From JAJFUV01 sp964384215 (GTDB lineage Bacteria; Acidobacteriota; Terriglobia; Bryobacterales; Bryobacteraceae): 64,000 nt of DNA. The first letter of the stretch is position 1. Every line of letters starts with the position of its first letter. Shown here piece after piece: positions 23,130 through 31,987 of this stretch. The translations under genes and the position numbers were made by a program. Where the stretch lies: positions 144,325 through 208,324 of the forward strand of contig CAYLLB010000001.1 in assembly GCA_964384215.1 (NCBI GenBank), written 5' to 3'. The notes beneath the pieces are model-generated. The model worked only from the letters and a program-made list of their open reading frames with translations. It searched no databases and had not been told where the DNA came from.

Positions 23130-24866
23130 ATGTCCAAGCCTGCTCATTGGCAGTTGCCCACCCTGGACGAAGACGAAGTATCCCGTCTCGCATCCAAGCT
23201 GGGCATTCACGAGCCTGCTGCCCGGGTGCTAGTAAAACGGGGATACGCCGATCCGGCCGCAGCGCGGCGATTCCTGGATGCCTCCCTGTCGGACCTGCAC
23301 GACCCATTCCTGTTGAAAGACCTGCAGCCCGCCGTGGAGCGGTTGTGGAAGGCGGTGCGCGGCGGGGAGAAAATCCGGCTGTACGGGGACTACGACGCGG
23401 ACGGCACCACGGCGGTGGTGCTGCTCAAGACGGTCATTCAACTGGCCGGCGGCGATGTTTCGCACCACGTGCCCGACCGCCTGAAAGACGGCTACGGGAT
23501 GCGCGCGGAGGCGATCGCGCGGGCGGCCGGGGACGGCGTGCGCCTGGTGATCAGCGTGGACACGGGCATCCGCGCAGCGGAGGCCGTGAAAGAGGCAGCG
23601 CGGTTGGGCGTCGATGTGATCGTCACCGACCATCATGTACCCGAAGCCGAACTGCCGCCGGCGCTCGCGGTGTTGAACCCGAACCGCGCCGACGACACTT
23701 ATCCGGACAAGAACCTGTGCGGGGCAGGGGTGGCGTTCAAGCTTGCGCAAGCCCTGATGGGCAAGCTGGGATGGCCGGAAGAGAAGCTGCGGCGGATGAC
23801 CGAATCGCTGTTGAAGCTAGTGGCTATCGGCACCGTCGCCGATGTGGTGCCGCTGACAGGCGAGAACCGGATCCTTGTAAAGCACGGGCTGGAGGGACTC
23901 GGAGACCTCCGGAATCCAGGGCTGCGCGCTTTGTTCGAGGTGGCAGGTTTCACCGAAGGCCAGGCGCCCACGGCGGGCCAGATTGCCTTCCGCATCGCGC
24001 CCCGGTTGAACGCCGCCGGACGCATGGCCAACGCCAACGACGTGATCGACCTGCTTTCGACCTGCGACGAGAATCGCGCGCACGAACTGGCCGCGCAGTT
24101 GCACGCATTCAATCAGGAACGCCAGCAAACCGAGAACGACATCATCCAGAGCATTCTCGAAGAATGCTCGCGGGCGCCGGTAGGCGACGACCAGGCGGCG
24201 CTGGTGGTGAGCGGCCCAGGCTGGCACCGCGGCGTAGTGGGCATTGTAGCCAACCGCCTGGTGGAGCGCTTCCACCGGCCGGTGATCGTATTGAGCGAAG
24301 ACCCCCAGGAAGGACTGGCGCAAGGCAGCGGGCGCAGCGTGCCGAAGTTCAATCTGCTGCAGGCGCTGGAATCCATGCCGGAGCTATTCGAGCGCTTCGG
24401 CGGCCACCGGCAGGCCGTGGGCGTGAGTTTGCGGATCGGGAAAGTGGAAGAGTTCCGCGCCCGGCTTAACGCCTATGCGGCAGCGAGGTTGGCGAAAGAC
24501 GATTTCCGTTCGCAGATCGACCTGGACGCTGTGATCGGATTTGGCGAGGTGAACGACGAGTGCGTGGCGGAGATCCTCAGCCTGGCGCCGTTCGGGGCGG
24601 GGAATCCGACGCCGTTGTTCGGCGTCTTCGACGTGGAGGTAGCCTCCGATCCGGTGATCTGGAAGCAGCGCCACTTGAGGTTACGATTGCGCGGGAACGG
24701 GCGGACGCTCGCGTGTCGCGCTTGGAATTTCGCCGAGCGCATCGACGAAGTGCGGGCCGGAGCGCGAGTGGATGCCGTGGTGCAGTTCGAGCCGGATCCG
24801 TACTCGCAAAGCCGCGGCTACTCGCCGTGGTGCGTGACGCTGCGGGACGTGCGCGCGGCGGAGTAG
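23130..24866 (+). CDS. recJ: Single-stranded-DNA-specific exonuclease RecJ
   Basis: DHH-family 5'-3' exonuclease of recombination and repair, 578 residues. DHH phosphoesterase motifs are present: LYGDYDADGTTAV (motif I), ISVDTGIRA, and VTDHHVPE (the DHH triad). The DHHA1 domain shows GWHRGVVGIVANRL, QGSGRSVPKFNLL and FGGHRQAVG, followed by an OB-like C-terminus. A TTG at 23124 is an alternative start with slightly better Shine-Dalgarno spacing. It lies immediately after the uncharacterised BMC-adjacent gene. Confidence 0.96.
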   Translation: MSKPAHWQLPTLDEDEVSRLASKLGIHEPAARVLVKRGYADPAAARRFLDASLSDLHDPFLLKDLQPAVERLWKAVRGGEKIRLYGDYDADGTTAVVLLKTVIQLAGGDVSHHVPDRLKDGYGMRAEAIARAAGDGVRLVISVDTGIRAAEAVKEAARLGVDVIVTDHHVPEAELPPALAVLNPNRADDTYPDKNLCGAGVAFKLAQALMGKLGWPEEKLRRMTESLLKLVAIGTVADVVPLTGENRILVKHGLEGLGDLRNPGLRALFEVAGFTEGQAPTAGQIAFRIAPRLNAAGRMANANDVIDLLSTCDENRAHELAAQLHAFNQERQQTENDIIQSILEECSRAPVGDDQAALVVSGPGWHRGVVGIVANRLVERFHRPVIVLSEDPQEGLAQGSGRSVPKFNLLQALESMPELFERFGGHRQAVGVSLRIGKVEEFRARLNAYAAARLAKDDFRSQIDLDAVIGFGEVNDECVAEILSLAPFGAGNPTPLFGVFDVEVASDPVIWKQRHLRLRLRGNGRTLACRAWNFAERIDEVRAGARVDAVVQFEPDPYSQSRGYSPWCVTLRDVRAAE

Positions 24867-24876
24867 ATATCCTGCC

Positions 24877-25458
24877 TTATAGTTCGATCTTAGTGCCGAG
24901 GGCTTCCAGGAACCTGGCCAGCCAGGCCGGGTGTGCGGGCCATGCCGGCGCCGTGACCAGTTGGCCGTCGACGCATGCATCGTTGAGTGCTATGTCCTCG
25001 TACCGGCCTCCGGCGGAGGCAACCTCGGGCGACACCGCAGGGTAACAACTGCACGATTTGCCGTTGAGCACACCTGCCGCGGCGAGCAACTGCGCGCCAT
25101 GACAGATCGCCGCGATGGGTTTCGACGCGGCGGCGAAGTGGCGCACGATTTCGAGCACCCGCTGGTTCAGGCGGATATACTCGGGCGCGCGCCCGCCGGG
25201 CACTACCAGGGCGTCGTAGGCGGACGGCGCGACGGAATCGAAATCGGCGTTGAGCGCGAAATTGTGCCCGCGCTTCTCGCTGTAAGTCTGATCGCCTTCG
25301 AAATCGTGTACAGCCGTGCGCACGACGTCGCCGCTCTTCTTGCCAGGGCAGACAGCGTGGACGGTGTGCCCCACCATTTGCAGAGCCTGGAAGGGCACCA
25401 TGACCTCGTAGTCTTCGACGTAGTCGCCGACCAACATCAGGATCTTTTTGGCAGCCAT
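24877..25458 (-). CDS. DJ-1/PfpI family protein
   Basis: Cysteine-dependent glutamine-amidotransferase-fold protein of 193 residues. The nucleophile elbow AICHGAQLLAAAG carries the conserved Cys-His pair, and the N-terminal KKILMLVGDYVEDYEVMVPF holds the conserved Glu region. Related proteins include proteases, deglycases and general stress proteins, so the exact activity is open. The start at 25458 (MAAKKILML) is preferred over an upstream in-frame codon. It is convergent with recJ (10-nt gap). Confidence 0.9.
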   Translation of the reverse strand: MAAKKILMLVGDYVEDYEVMVPFQALQMVGHTVHAVCPGKKSGDVVRTAVHDFEGDQTYSEKRGHNFALNADFDSVAPSAYDALVVPGGRAPEYIRLNQRVLEIVRHFAAASKPIAAICHGAQLLAAAGVLNGKSCSCYPAVSPEVASAGGRYEDIALNDACVDGQLVTAPAWPAHPAWLARFLEALGTKIEL

Positions 25459-25487
25459 GACCCCAATGTAGCGCGGCGCGCCGTGGG

Positions 25488-26906
25488 TCAGCAGACGTGG
25501 GGGGAGGTTCGCGACTCGACGCAACTGCGGCCCATGGGCACTACCTTGCCGGGGTTGAGCAGGTGTTCGGGATCGAACAGGAGCTTGAAGCGGCGCATGG
25601 CTTCCAGGCTGTCGGCGGAGAACAATTTATCCATCAGTCCAATCTTTTCCATACCGACGCCGTGTTCGCCGGTGATGGTGCCGCCGATCTCGATACAATG
25701 CTCCAGAATCTCCTCGCCCGCGCGGCGCGCCTTCTCGAGTTCACCCGGCTTGCGCGGATCGAAGGGCAGGATAGGGTGCATATTGCCGTCGCCGGCATGG
25801 AAGATGTTGCTGATGTTCAGGCCGTACTTCTCGCCGACACCGCGGATGAAGCGCAACGTGGAGGCGATGTGCGTGCGCGGCACTACGCCGTCCTGCACGT
25901 AGTAGGTGGGGCTGACACGGCCGATGGCGCCGAAAGCGTTCTTGCGGCCCTTCCAAAGCAAATCGCGTTCCTCCGCGTTGCGGGCGAGGCGGATTTCGCG
26001 CGCGCGGCAAGCCGTGCACACTTCACGGATCTGTTCCAATTGTTGTTCGACGGCTTCGCGCAGGCCCTCGAGTTCGATGAGGAGGACAGCGGCGGCGTCC
26101 ATCGGGTAGCCGGCGTGAGTGGCCTCCTCGACCATCCGCAACATGACGCCGTCTAGCATCTCAAGAGCCACCGGTGTGATGCCGCGGGCGGTAATCTCGG
26201 TGACGGTCTGGCCGGCGTCCTCAGCCGAGTTGTAGATAGCCAGCGCGGTCTTGACGGCTTCAGGTTGGCGCATCAGGCGCACAATCACTTTCGTGATGAT
26301 GGCCAGCGTCCCTTCAGAGCCGGTGAGAAACCCGGTGAGGTCGTAGCCCGGCAGATCGGTTTCTTCGCCGCCCAGCCAGGCGATGGTCCCATCGGCAAGT
26401 ACAACCTCCATTCCCAGCACGTGATTCGCCGTGATCCCGTAAGCCAGGGTGTGCGCGCCACTGGCGTTTTCCGCCACGTTGCCGCCAATTGTAGCCGAGC
26501 GCTGGCTAGACGGGTCCGGCGCATAGAAGTACTGTTGTTCCTGGACGGCCAAGGTGATGTCCATGTTGGCAACGCCGGCTTCGACCAGGGCACGTTCGCC
26601 CGCCAGGTCGATGTCGAGGATGCGGTTCATGCGCGAGAAGCAGACCACGATGCCGCCCTCGCGCGGAATGGATCCTCCGCTCAAACCAGTCCCCGCGCCG
26701 CGCGCCACCAGCGGCGCGTGGCATTCGCGCGCGATACGCACGATTGCAGCGACGTCTTCGGTTGAGCGCGGAAAAACGACCATGTCCGGCATGGCCTTGT
26801 CTACGCCGGCGTCGTACTCATAGAGCTTCAGATCTTCGGGGCGGTCCAGGAAACCGCGCGGTCCGAGCAGCGCGGCGATCTTCTTACGGGCTTCAGCGGG
26901 AATCAT
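25488..26906 (-). CDS. glcD: FAD-binding 2-hydroxyacid (glycolate/lactate) oxidase subunit, GlcD-like
   Basis: Flavoprotein dehydrogenase of the VAO/PCMH superfamily, 472 residues. The FAD-binding domain shows PLVARGAGTGLSGGSIPREG and SSQRSATIGGNVAENASGAH. The C-terminal oxidase domain shows NIFHAGDGNMHPILPF and TGEHGVGMEKIGLM. Substrates in this family are D-lactate, glycolate and related hydroxyacids. No glcE or glcF partner is adjacent. It follows the TlpA-like gene by 6 nt on the same strand. Confidence 0.93.
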   Translation of the reverse strand: MIPAEARKKIAALLGPRGFLDRPEDLKLYEYDAGVDKAMPDMVVFPRSTEDVAAIVRIARECHAPLVARGAGTGLSGGSIPREGGIVVCFSRMNRILDIDLAGERALVEAGVANMDITLAVQEQQYFYAPDPSSQRSATIGGNVAENASGAHTLAYGITANHVLGMEVVLADGTIAWLGGEETDLPGYDLTGFLTGSEGTLAIITKVIVRLMRQPEAVKTALAIYNSAEDAGQTVTEITARGITPVALEMLDGVMLRMVEEATHAGYPMDAAAVLLIELEGLREAVEQQLEQIREVCTACRAREIRLARNAEERDLLWKGRKNAFGAIGRVSPTYYVQDGVVPRTHIASTLRFIRGVGEKYGLNISNIFHAGDGNMHPILPFDPRKPGELEKARRAGEEILEHCIEIGGTITGEHGVGMEKIGLMDKLFSADSLEAMRRFKLLFDPEHLLNPGKVVPMGRSCVESRTSPHVC

Positions 26907-26912
26907 CGGCTT

Positions 26913-27434
26913 TCACAACAACGACTGGATGTAGCTTACCATCTTCGCATCCATCCAGTCGGCAGGGCCAATGATCTTGCGCACCACCTTGCCCCGGCTG
27001 TTGATCACGTAAGTCTCTGGGTACTTGAAGGTGCCGTAGGAGGAACTGATGCGGGCTTCGGGGTCGCGCGCCGTGAGGAACGACACGCCGGCTTTGCGGA
27101 GGAACTCGCGGTAAGCGCGCTCATTGGTGTCGACACTAACGCCGGCGACCACCACGCCGGAGGCGGCGAAGCGGCGCTGGAATTGATCGAGCGAGGGCAT
27201 TTCCTCGATGCAGGGCGGGCACCAGGTGGCCCAGAAGTTGAGCACCAGGAGGCGGCCGCCGAAGTCGGACCGGGATAGCGCGCGGCCGTTGTCGGCGGTA
27301 ATCTGGAAGTCAGGAGCCTTGTCGCCTACGTCGACGACTTTGTCGCGAAACGCATCGACGACCACGTATCCCAGGGCGACAAAGAGCACCCCCATCACTA
27401 ATAGGAGCGGACGCTCCATTCTGGTGCTGGACAT
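26913..27434 (-). CDS. Membrane-anchored TlpA/ResA-type thioredoxin-like protein
   Basis: Predicted periplasmic thiol-disulfide oxidoreductase, 173 residues. An N-terminal membrane anchor (about residues 9-28) is followed by a thioredoxin/AhpC-TSA-like domain. The active site is NFWATWCPPCIEEMPSL, and the cis-Pro region reads YPETYVINSRGKV. Such proteins reduce apo-cytochrome c or other periplasmic thiols. It probably forms a two-gene unit with the downstream flavoprotein gene and is divergent from the pterin genes. Confidence 0.93.
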   Translation of the reverse strand: MSSTRMERPLLLVMGVLFVALGYVVVDAFRDKVVDVGDKAPDFQITADNGRALSRSDFGGRLLVLNFWATWCPPCIEEMPSLDQFQRRFAASGVVVAGVSVDTNERAYREFLRKAGVSFLTARDPEARISSSYGTFKYPETYVINSRGKVVRKIIGPADWMDAKMVSYIQSLL

Positions 27435-27495
27435 GAGAGGTATTTCCTATTTTAGAGGATCTGGCGGCGATGCCGCTGCATCAGAATAGTTTGAG

Positions 27496-27912
27496 ATGCT
27501 GATTACGCGGCGAGTGGAATTCTCGGCCTCACACTGTTGCGCGCAGGCCGCGCTCAACGAGGCGGAGAACCGCGCGCTGTACGGCGAGGAAGCCAATCCT
27601 CGGGGCCATGGCCACAACTATGCGGTTGAAGTGACGCTCGAGGGCGATCCCGACGCGGTCACCGGCATGGTTTACGACCTCAAACAGCTCAAGCAGGTGC
27701 TCAACCGGGAAGTGGTGGAGCCGATGGACCATCGGTTCCTGAACTACGAAGTGCCGCCGTTCGACCGCGTCGTGCCGACCACCGAGAACCTGGCGGCGGA
27801 GATCTGGCGGCGTCTGGAGCCGCACTTTGCCGGCGGTCCGGCCCGGCTCAGCCAGGTACGCGTATACGAGAGCGGCGATCTGTTTGTGGATTATATGGGA
27901 GCGGCCCGATGA
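27496..27912 (+). CDS. 6-pyruvoyl-tetrahydropterin synthase-like protein with Cys-to-Glu change (PTPS-III type)
   Basis: QueD/PTPS-fold enzyme of 138 residues. Zinc-site residues are conserved (EFSASH and GHGHNY). Compared with the next gene, the position of the catalytic cysteine is a glutamate (Glu32, in LYGEEANPRGHGHNY). In described PTPS-III enzymes a Glu replaces this Cys and the enzyme makes 6-hydroxymethyl-dihydropterin, bypassing FolB in folate synthesis. That role is inferred here. It overlaps the second paralogue by four bases and shares an operon with folE. Confidence 0.88.
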   Translation: MLITRRVEFSASHCCAQAALNEAENRALYGEEANPRGHGHNYAVEVTLEGDPDAVTGMVYDLKQLKQVLNREVVEPMDHRFLNYEVPPFDRVVPTTENLAAEIWRRLEPHFAGGPARLSQVRVYESGDLFVDYMGAAR

Positions 27913-28331
27913 CGCGGCTCACGCGGTGCTACCGGTTCTCGGCTTCCCACCGCCTGCACGCAGCTTCGTTGACGGAGGAAGAGAACCGCCAACTGTACGG
28001 TAAGTGCAATTACCCGTACGGGCACGGCCATAATTACGAGCTGGAAGTGAGCGTGCGCGGAAACGTGGACCTGTCGAGCGGCGTGCTGGTTCGCGTGGAG
28101 GATCTGGACAGGCTCGTCTTCAGTCAGGTGATCCGTGACATGGACCACCGGGATTTGAATTGCGATGTGGCCGAGTTCGCCCGGTTGGTGCCGACCACGG
28201 AGAATCTTGCCGAAGTGGTGAGCAGCCGGTTGAAGGCGGGGTGGGCAGGGACGTTTGGCGCTTCCTGCTTGCGGCTTGATGGCGTCCGCATTCGGGAAAC
28301 CGGAAAGAATATTGTGGAGTTGAAAAGTTGA
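27909..28331 (+). CDS. 6-pyruvoyl-tetrahydropterin/6-carboxy-tetrahydropterin synthase family protein
   Basis: Second PTPS-fold enzyme, 140 residues. It has the complete active site: RFSASHRLHA, LYGKCNYPYGHGHNYELEV with catalytic Cys33 and zinc-binding histidines, and the DMDHRDLN and VPTTENLAE segments. It could make 6-pyruvoyl-tetrahydropterin (tetrahydropterin cofactor) or 6-carboxy-tetrahydropterin (queuosine precursor). No other queuosine gene is nearby. ATGA overlaps couple it to both the paralogue before it and folE after it. Confidence 0.92.
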   Translation: MTRLTRCYRFSASHRLHAASLTEEENRQLYGKCNYPYGHGHNYELEVSVRGNVDLSSGVLVRVEDLDRLVFSQVIRDMDHRDLNCDVAEFARLVPTTENLAEVVSSRLKAGWAGTFGASCLRLDGVRIRETGKNIVELKS

Positions 28332-28948
28332 AAACCAAGGCAGTTAGAGCGACAGTCAAAGAAATGCCGCACCGCGAAGAGGTAGGCGAAGTTGCGAGCC
28401 TGATGCGGGAAGTGTTGGCCAAGCTGGGCGAGAACCCCGAGCGGGAAGGCCTGCTGCAAACGCCCTTGCGTGCTGAGAAAGCGCTGAAGTTCCTCACCAG
28501 CGGTTACAAGATGGACATCGGTAAGGTGGTGAATGGCGCGCTGTTCACGGTGAAGTACGACGAGATGGTGATCGTCAAGGACATCGAATTTTTCAGCCTG
28601 TGCGAGCATCACCTGCTGCCGTTCTATGGCAAAGTGGACGTCGCCTACCTGCCGCGCAACAAGGTGATTGGGCTGAGCAAGATCCCGCGCATTGTGGACA
28701 TGTTCGCGCGCCGTCTGCAACTGCAGGAGCGTATGACGCAGCAGATCGCGCAGACCATTCAGGACGCCATTGATCCGCTGGGCGTGGGCGTGGTCGTGAA
28801 TGCCCGGCACTTCTGCATGATGATGCGGGGGGTGGAGAAGCAGCACTCGGGCGCCGTCACCAGCGCCATGCTGGGCGCCTTCCGCACCCGCAAGGAAACC
28901 CGGGACGAGTTCCTGAGCCTGGTCTCCCACAGCACGCTCAATTTCTGA
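28328..28948 (+). CDS. folE: GTP cyclohydrolase I
   Basis: Converts GTP to 7,8-dihydroneopterin triphosphate, the first step of folate, tetrahydropterin and queuosine synthesis. It has 206 residues. The zinc ligands are present in FFSLCEHHLLPFYGK (Cys and His) and RHFCMMMRGVEKQHS (second Cys). The core GLSKIPRIVDMFARRLQLQE is canonical. It overlaps the upstream PTPS gene by four bases, so the pathway's first enzyme and two enzymes acting on its product are co-transcribed. Confidence 0.98.
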   Translation: MKTKAVRATVKEMPHREEVGEVASLMREVLAKLGENPEREGLLQTPLRAEKALKFLTSGYKMDIGKVVNGALFTVKYDEMVIVKDIEFFSLCEHHLLPFYGKVDVAYLPRNKVIGLSKIPRIVDMFARRLQLQERMTQQIAQTIQDAIDPLGVGVVVNARHFCMMMRGVEKQHSGAVTSAMLGAFRTRKETRDEFLSLVSHSTLNF

Positions 28949-28962
28949 CAGACTGTAAGGGC

Positions 28963-29322
28963 ATGATGGAGAACTATCGCCGGTTCGAGGCTGGGCCGGA
29001 CCCGGAGGGAAAGACCTGGCTGGTCGAGTTCCTATGGCAGCAGACCGCCATCTCCATCCGTCACAGCGACTCGGTGGACGTCAGGTTCGCCGCCTCGTGC
29101 GGTGAGGCGCGCCAGGAGAAGGTAGTCGCGCTCATGCGCTCTCTTCTCGAGAAACTAGCGAAGAAACTGAACCGCGAGGTGACCGATGCGTGGTGCATGA
29201 AGCTGGCCGCCACTCACTTGGCCCGCATGATTGAGACGGGCGAGGATATGGACAAAGCCGTGTCGACCCCTTCGCTTGCCGGCTTGGAAGACGCCGCCCG
29301 CGCGCTCGCGGGCCTCAAGTAG
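28963..29322 (+). CDS. Conserved-looking hypothetical protein
   Basis: A 119-residue soluble protein I do not recognise. It has a beta-rich first half (TWLVEFLWQQTAISIRHSDS, VDVRFAA) and a helical second half (KVVALMRSLLEKLAKKLN, WCMKLAATHLARMIETGE). There is no signal peptide. It lies 14 nt after folE and 8 nt before the glycosidase gene on the same strand. Two tandem ATGs (28963, 28966) are possible starts. Codon use resembles its neighbours. Confidence 0.75.
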   Translation: MMENYRRFEAGPDPEGKTWLVEFLWQQTAISIRHSDSVDVRFAASCGEARQEKVVALMRSLLEKLAKKLNREVTDAWCMKLAATHLARMIETGEDMDKAVSTPSLAGLEDAARALAGLK

Positions 29323-29330
29323 ACATCCCA

Positions 29331-31607
29331 ATGAAAAGACTCCTTATCGTTTGCACTCTTGCTGTCTCTGCCTACGCGGAACCATTGGCACGCTGGCAGG
29401 CCGGGCGCCCGCCGGCCGTGAACGGGATCGCACTCGCCGTCGCGCCGAACGCGGACTGGACTGTGGAGCGACACGGGGACGTGACGGTCGCGCGCATCAA
29501 GCCGAACTTGGATTATTACAATCGTGCCGCGTTCGTCCTCAAGCTGGCGAAGCCGGTGGCCGAGCCTATCTGGTTGTCGATCGGTTATTGGGACGAGGGC
29601 TACGGCTTGATCAGCGTGAACGCGGAGGGACGGAGACGGCGGCGCGGAGCCCCGGCCACCGAACGGCGCGGCGTGGTCCGCCTGGATTCCGGCAAATTGC
29701 GGCACGCGGTTTTGCACGTCGAAAAGCTCGGGACGGAGGTGAGGATTGAGGGGCTGACGCTGCTCCATTCGGTCGAGATCACGCGGGAGGAGCCTGCGCG
29801 CGAGGCGGATCCGCCGGCGAAGCCCGCCTTGACGCTGAACAACCCGCCGAATCTTGTGACTACGGCGAACACGGATTCGCCCACGGTCGAAGGCCTCCCG
29901 AATGCCCTGGCCAACATGCGCGTCACACTGCCGCTGGTCAAGGCGCTGGGTTTCAACGGCATCGAGAGTTACGTGAAGTGGAATTTCGTCGAGCGCTCGC
30001 CCGGCGTGTTCGACTGGAGTTACTACGACGCGGTGGTGGACGAACTCGAGCGGCACGGCTTGAAGTGGTTCCCGCTGCTGATCGTCGGCTCGGCTTACTC
30101 GCTACCCGAGTGGTTTTACGAGTCGAAGGAATTCACGGGCTTCGCGTGCCTGGAGCACAACATCACGGTGGAGATCCCTACCATCTTCAACGAGAATCAG
30201 ACCAAGTACGTGCGGCGGTTCCTGAGCGAGTTCGGCAAGCATTACGGCTCGCGGCCGTCGTTGCTCGGCGTGCGCTTGGGGCCGAGCGGGAATTACGGGG
30301 AAGCGCAGTATCCGGCCAGCGGCAATTGGGGATACAGAGGTCGGAATCTGCACACGCACTTGGGCTACTGGGCCGGTGATGCGGACGCCATCGTGGCCTT
30401 CCGCGCCTGGGTGAAGAGCCGTTACGCCGGCGTGAAGGCATTGAACGAAGCCTGGGGCACGGAGTACGCTTCCTTCGACCAGGTGAAGACATTTCACCCT
30501 GTGCACGCCATGTCCCCGCGCATGAGAGTGGATTTCAATAACTGGTACATGGACTCGATGACACGGTGGTGCGAGCGCTGGGCCGAGTGGGCGAGGGAGG
30601 CTATGCCGAACACGCCAATCTACCAATCCTCGGGCGGCTGGGGCGCGGTCGAGATCGGGACCGATTACATCAAGCAGGCGCGCACCATGGGGCGGCTCGG
30701 CGGCGGCATCCGGTTGACCAACGAGAACGATAGCTACCTGAACAATTTCTGTGTGACAAGGCCGGCGGCGAGTTCGGCGCGATTCTATGGCGCCAAAGTG
30801 GGTAGCGAACCCGCCGGCTACAGCAGCGCACGCGGGGTGATGGCGAGGCTTTACAACACTATCGTCAACGGCGCGGACCATCTGTTCTACTACGACGGCA
30901 ACATCATCGGCAACGACCAGGCCATCGACGCTTGGATACGGCATGCGCCGCTGCTCGACCGCAGGACGAAGCCGGCGATCGACGTCGGGGTGTACTATCC
31001 CGACACGCCCAACCGTTTGAGCGACGAGTATCTTCGCCATCTGGGCGCAGGCGTCTTTTTCACGCGGGCCAAAGCGTTTCGCGCCATCGCCGACTACGAT
31101 TTCGTGGGCGAGCAGATGATCCTGGACGGCGCGCTGGACCGTTACAAGGTGCTGGTGTTCCTTACTGGTGACGTGACCGAGCGCGGCGTGCTCGAAAAGA
31201 TTGACGCGTATCTGCGCGGCGGTGGAACGGTGATCTTCCCGGCGCGGCCGCAAGCGCCCCGCGCTGGCCTGGAGACGGTGGAAGGCGACACGTCAGTGTG
31301 GCAGCGCTGGTTAAAGGGCGAAACCGGCAAAGGGCGACTGAAAGTGTTCGTGGGTCCGAATGAGCCGTTCAGCTATTACATGGACTACGTGCGTGAGCAG
31401 GTGTCGGGTACGGCGGGAGTGAGCGATGCGACCAGGCGCGCCCTGAAGGTGGTCAAGCCCGACGAGACCTATTGGGCCGTGCTGGGCAACGATCTGGTGC
31501 TGCTGAACTACGCCACCACCGCCGCCACCGTGCGATTGAGCAACGGCAAGAGCGTGCGCCTGGAGCCGAATACCATCTGGATGAGCGCGCCGGGCACGGG
31601 ATGGTAA
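29331..31607 (+). CDS. Secreted clan-A glycosidase-like protein (GH42/GH14-like barrel)
   Basis: Predicted exported enzyme of 758 residues with a signal peptide (MKRLLIVCTLAVSAYAEP). A beta-sandwich-like N-terminal 180 residues precede a TIM barrel. The barrel shows VKALGFNGIESYVKWNFVE then SPGVFDWSYYDAVVDELERH, typical of GH42 and GH14. A putative acid/base Glu324 lies in GPSGNYGEAQYP, which resembles the beta-amylase GPxGELRYP motif. A Rossmann-like domain follows (about 545-640, VGVYYPDTPN, VLVFLTGDVTERGVLEK), like the GH42 trimerisation domain, then a small beta domain. The substrate is not predictable. Confidence 0.75.
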   Translation: MKRLLIVCTLAVSAYAEPLARWQAGRPPAVNGIALAVAPNADWTVERHGDVTVARIKPNLDYYNRAAFVLKLAKPVAEPIWLSIGYWDEGYGLISVNAEGRRRRRGAPATERRGVVRLDSGKLRHAVLHVEKLGTEVRIEGLTLLHSVEITREEPAREADPPAKPALTLNNPPNLVTTANTDSPTVEGLPNALANMRVTLPLVKALGFNGIESYVKWNFVERSPGVFDWSYYDAVVDELERHGLKWFPLLIVGSAYSLPEWFYESKEFTGFACLEHNITVEIPTIFNENQTKYVRRFLSEFGKHYGSRPSLLGVRLGPSGNYGEAQYPASGNWGYRGRNLHTHLGYWAGDADAIVAFRAWVKSRYAGVKALNEAWGTEYASFDQVKTFHPVHAMSPRMRVDFNNWYMDSMTRWCERWAEWAREAMPNTPIYQSSGGWGAVEIGTDYIKQARTMGRLGGGIRLTNENDSYLNNFCVTRPAASSARFYGAKVGSEPAGYSSARGVMARLYNTIVNGADHLFYYDGNIIGNDQAIDAWIRHAPLLDRRTKPAIDVGVYYPDTPNRLSDEYLRHLGAGVFFTRAKAFRAIADYDFVGEQMILDGALDRYKVLVFLTGDVTERGVLEKIDAYLRGGGTVIFPARPQAPRAGLETVEGDTSVWQRWLKGETGKGRLKVFVGPNEPFSYYMDYVREQVSGTAGVSDATRRALKVVKPDETYWAVLGNDLVLLNYATTAATVRLSNGKSVRLEPNTIWMSAPGTGW

Positions 31608-31618
31608 GGAACTGATTC

Positions 31619-31975
31619 ATGGCCGGCGTTCAGATCTTTGGTGTCAAGAATTCGCAGGCGAGCCGCGCGGCGGAGCGATTCTTCAAGGAGCGCCGCGTGC
31701 CGATTCAATTCGTGGACCTGAAGCAGCGCCCCATGGCTGCCGGGGAGTTGAAACGGTTCGTTGAGCGTTTCGGGTGGACCGGACTGCTCGATACCGAGGG
31801 CAAGGCTTACGCCGATGCCGGTCTCAAGTACCTCAAGCTCTCCGATGCAGAGCTTCTCGGGCGGATTGAGCGGGAGCCCCGGCTGTTACGCCTGCCGCTG
31901 GTCCGTTCCGCCAAGATTCTGAGCGTGGGCCACGACGAGGAGGCCTGGAAAGCGATGCTTGGGGCGAGTCGTTGA
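31619..31975 (+). CDS. ArsC/Spx-family protein lacking the catalytic cysteine
   Basis: Thioredoxin-fold protein of 118 residues with the ArsC/Spx/YffB pattern (VQIFGVKNSQASRAAERFF, VPIQFVDLKQRP, LPLVRSAK). The residue equivalent to ArsC Cys12 is Ser12, so arsenate reductase activity by the usual mechanism is not expected. It may act as a regulator or bind glutathione. It starts 11 nt after the glycosidase gene. No arsenic genes are nearby. Confidence 0.8.
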   Translation: MAGVQIFGVKNSQASRAAERFFKERRVPIQFVDLKQRPMAAGELKRFVERFGWTGLLDTEGKAYADAGLKYLKLSDAELLGRIEREPRLLRLPLVRSAKILSVGHDEEAWKAMLGASR

Positions 31976-31987
31976 CACGCTTACAAA

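Noticed and set aside
25488..26906. Considered whether the GlcD-like flavoprotein belongs to the microcompartment as a lactate/glycolate enzyme.
   Set aside because: It lies on the opposite strand, pairs with a TlpA-like gene, and has no amphipathic targeting extension.
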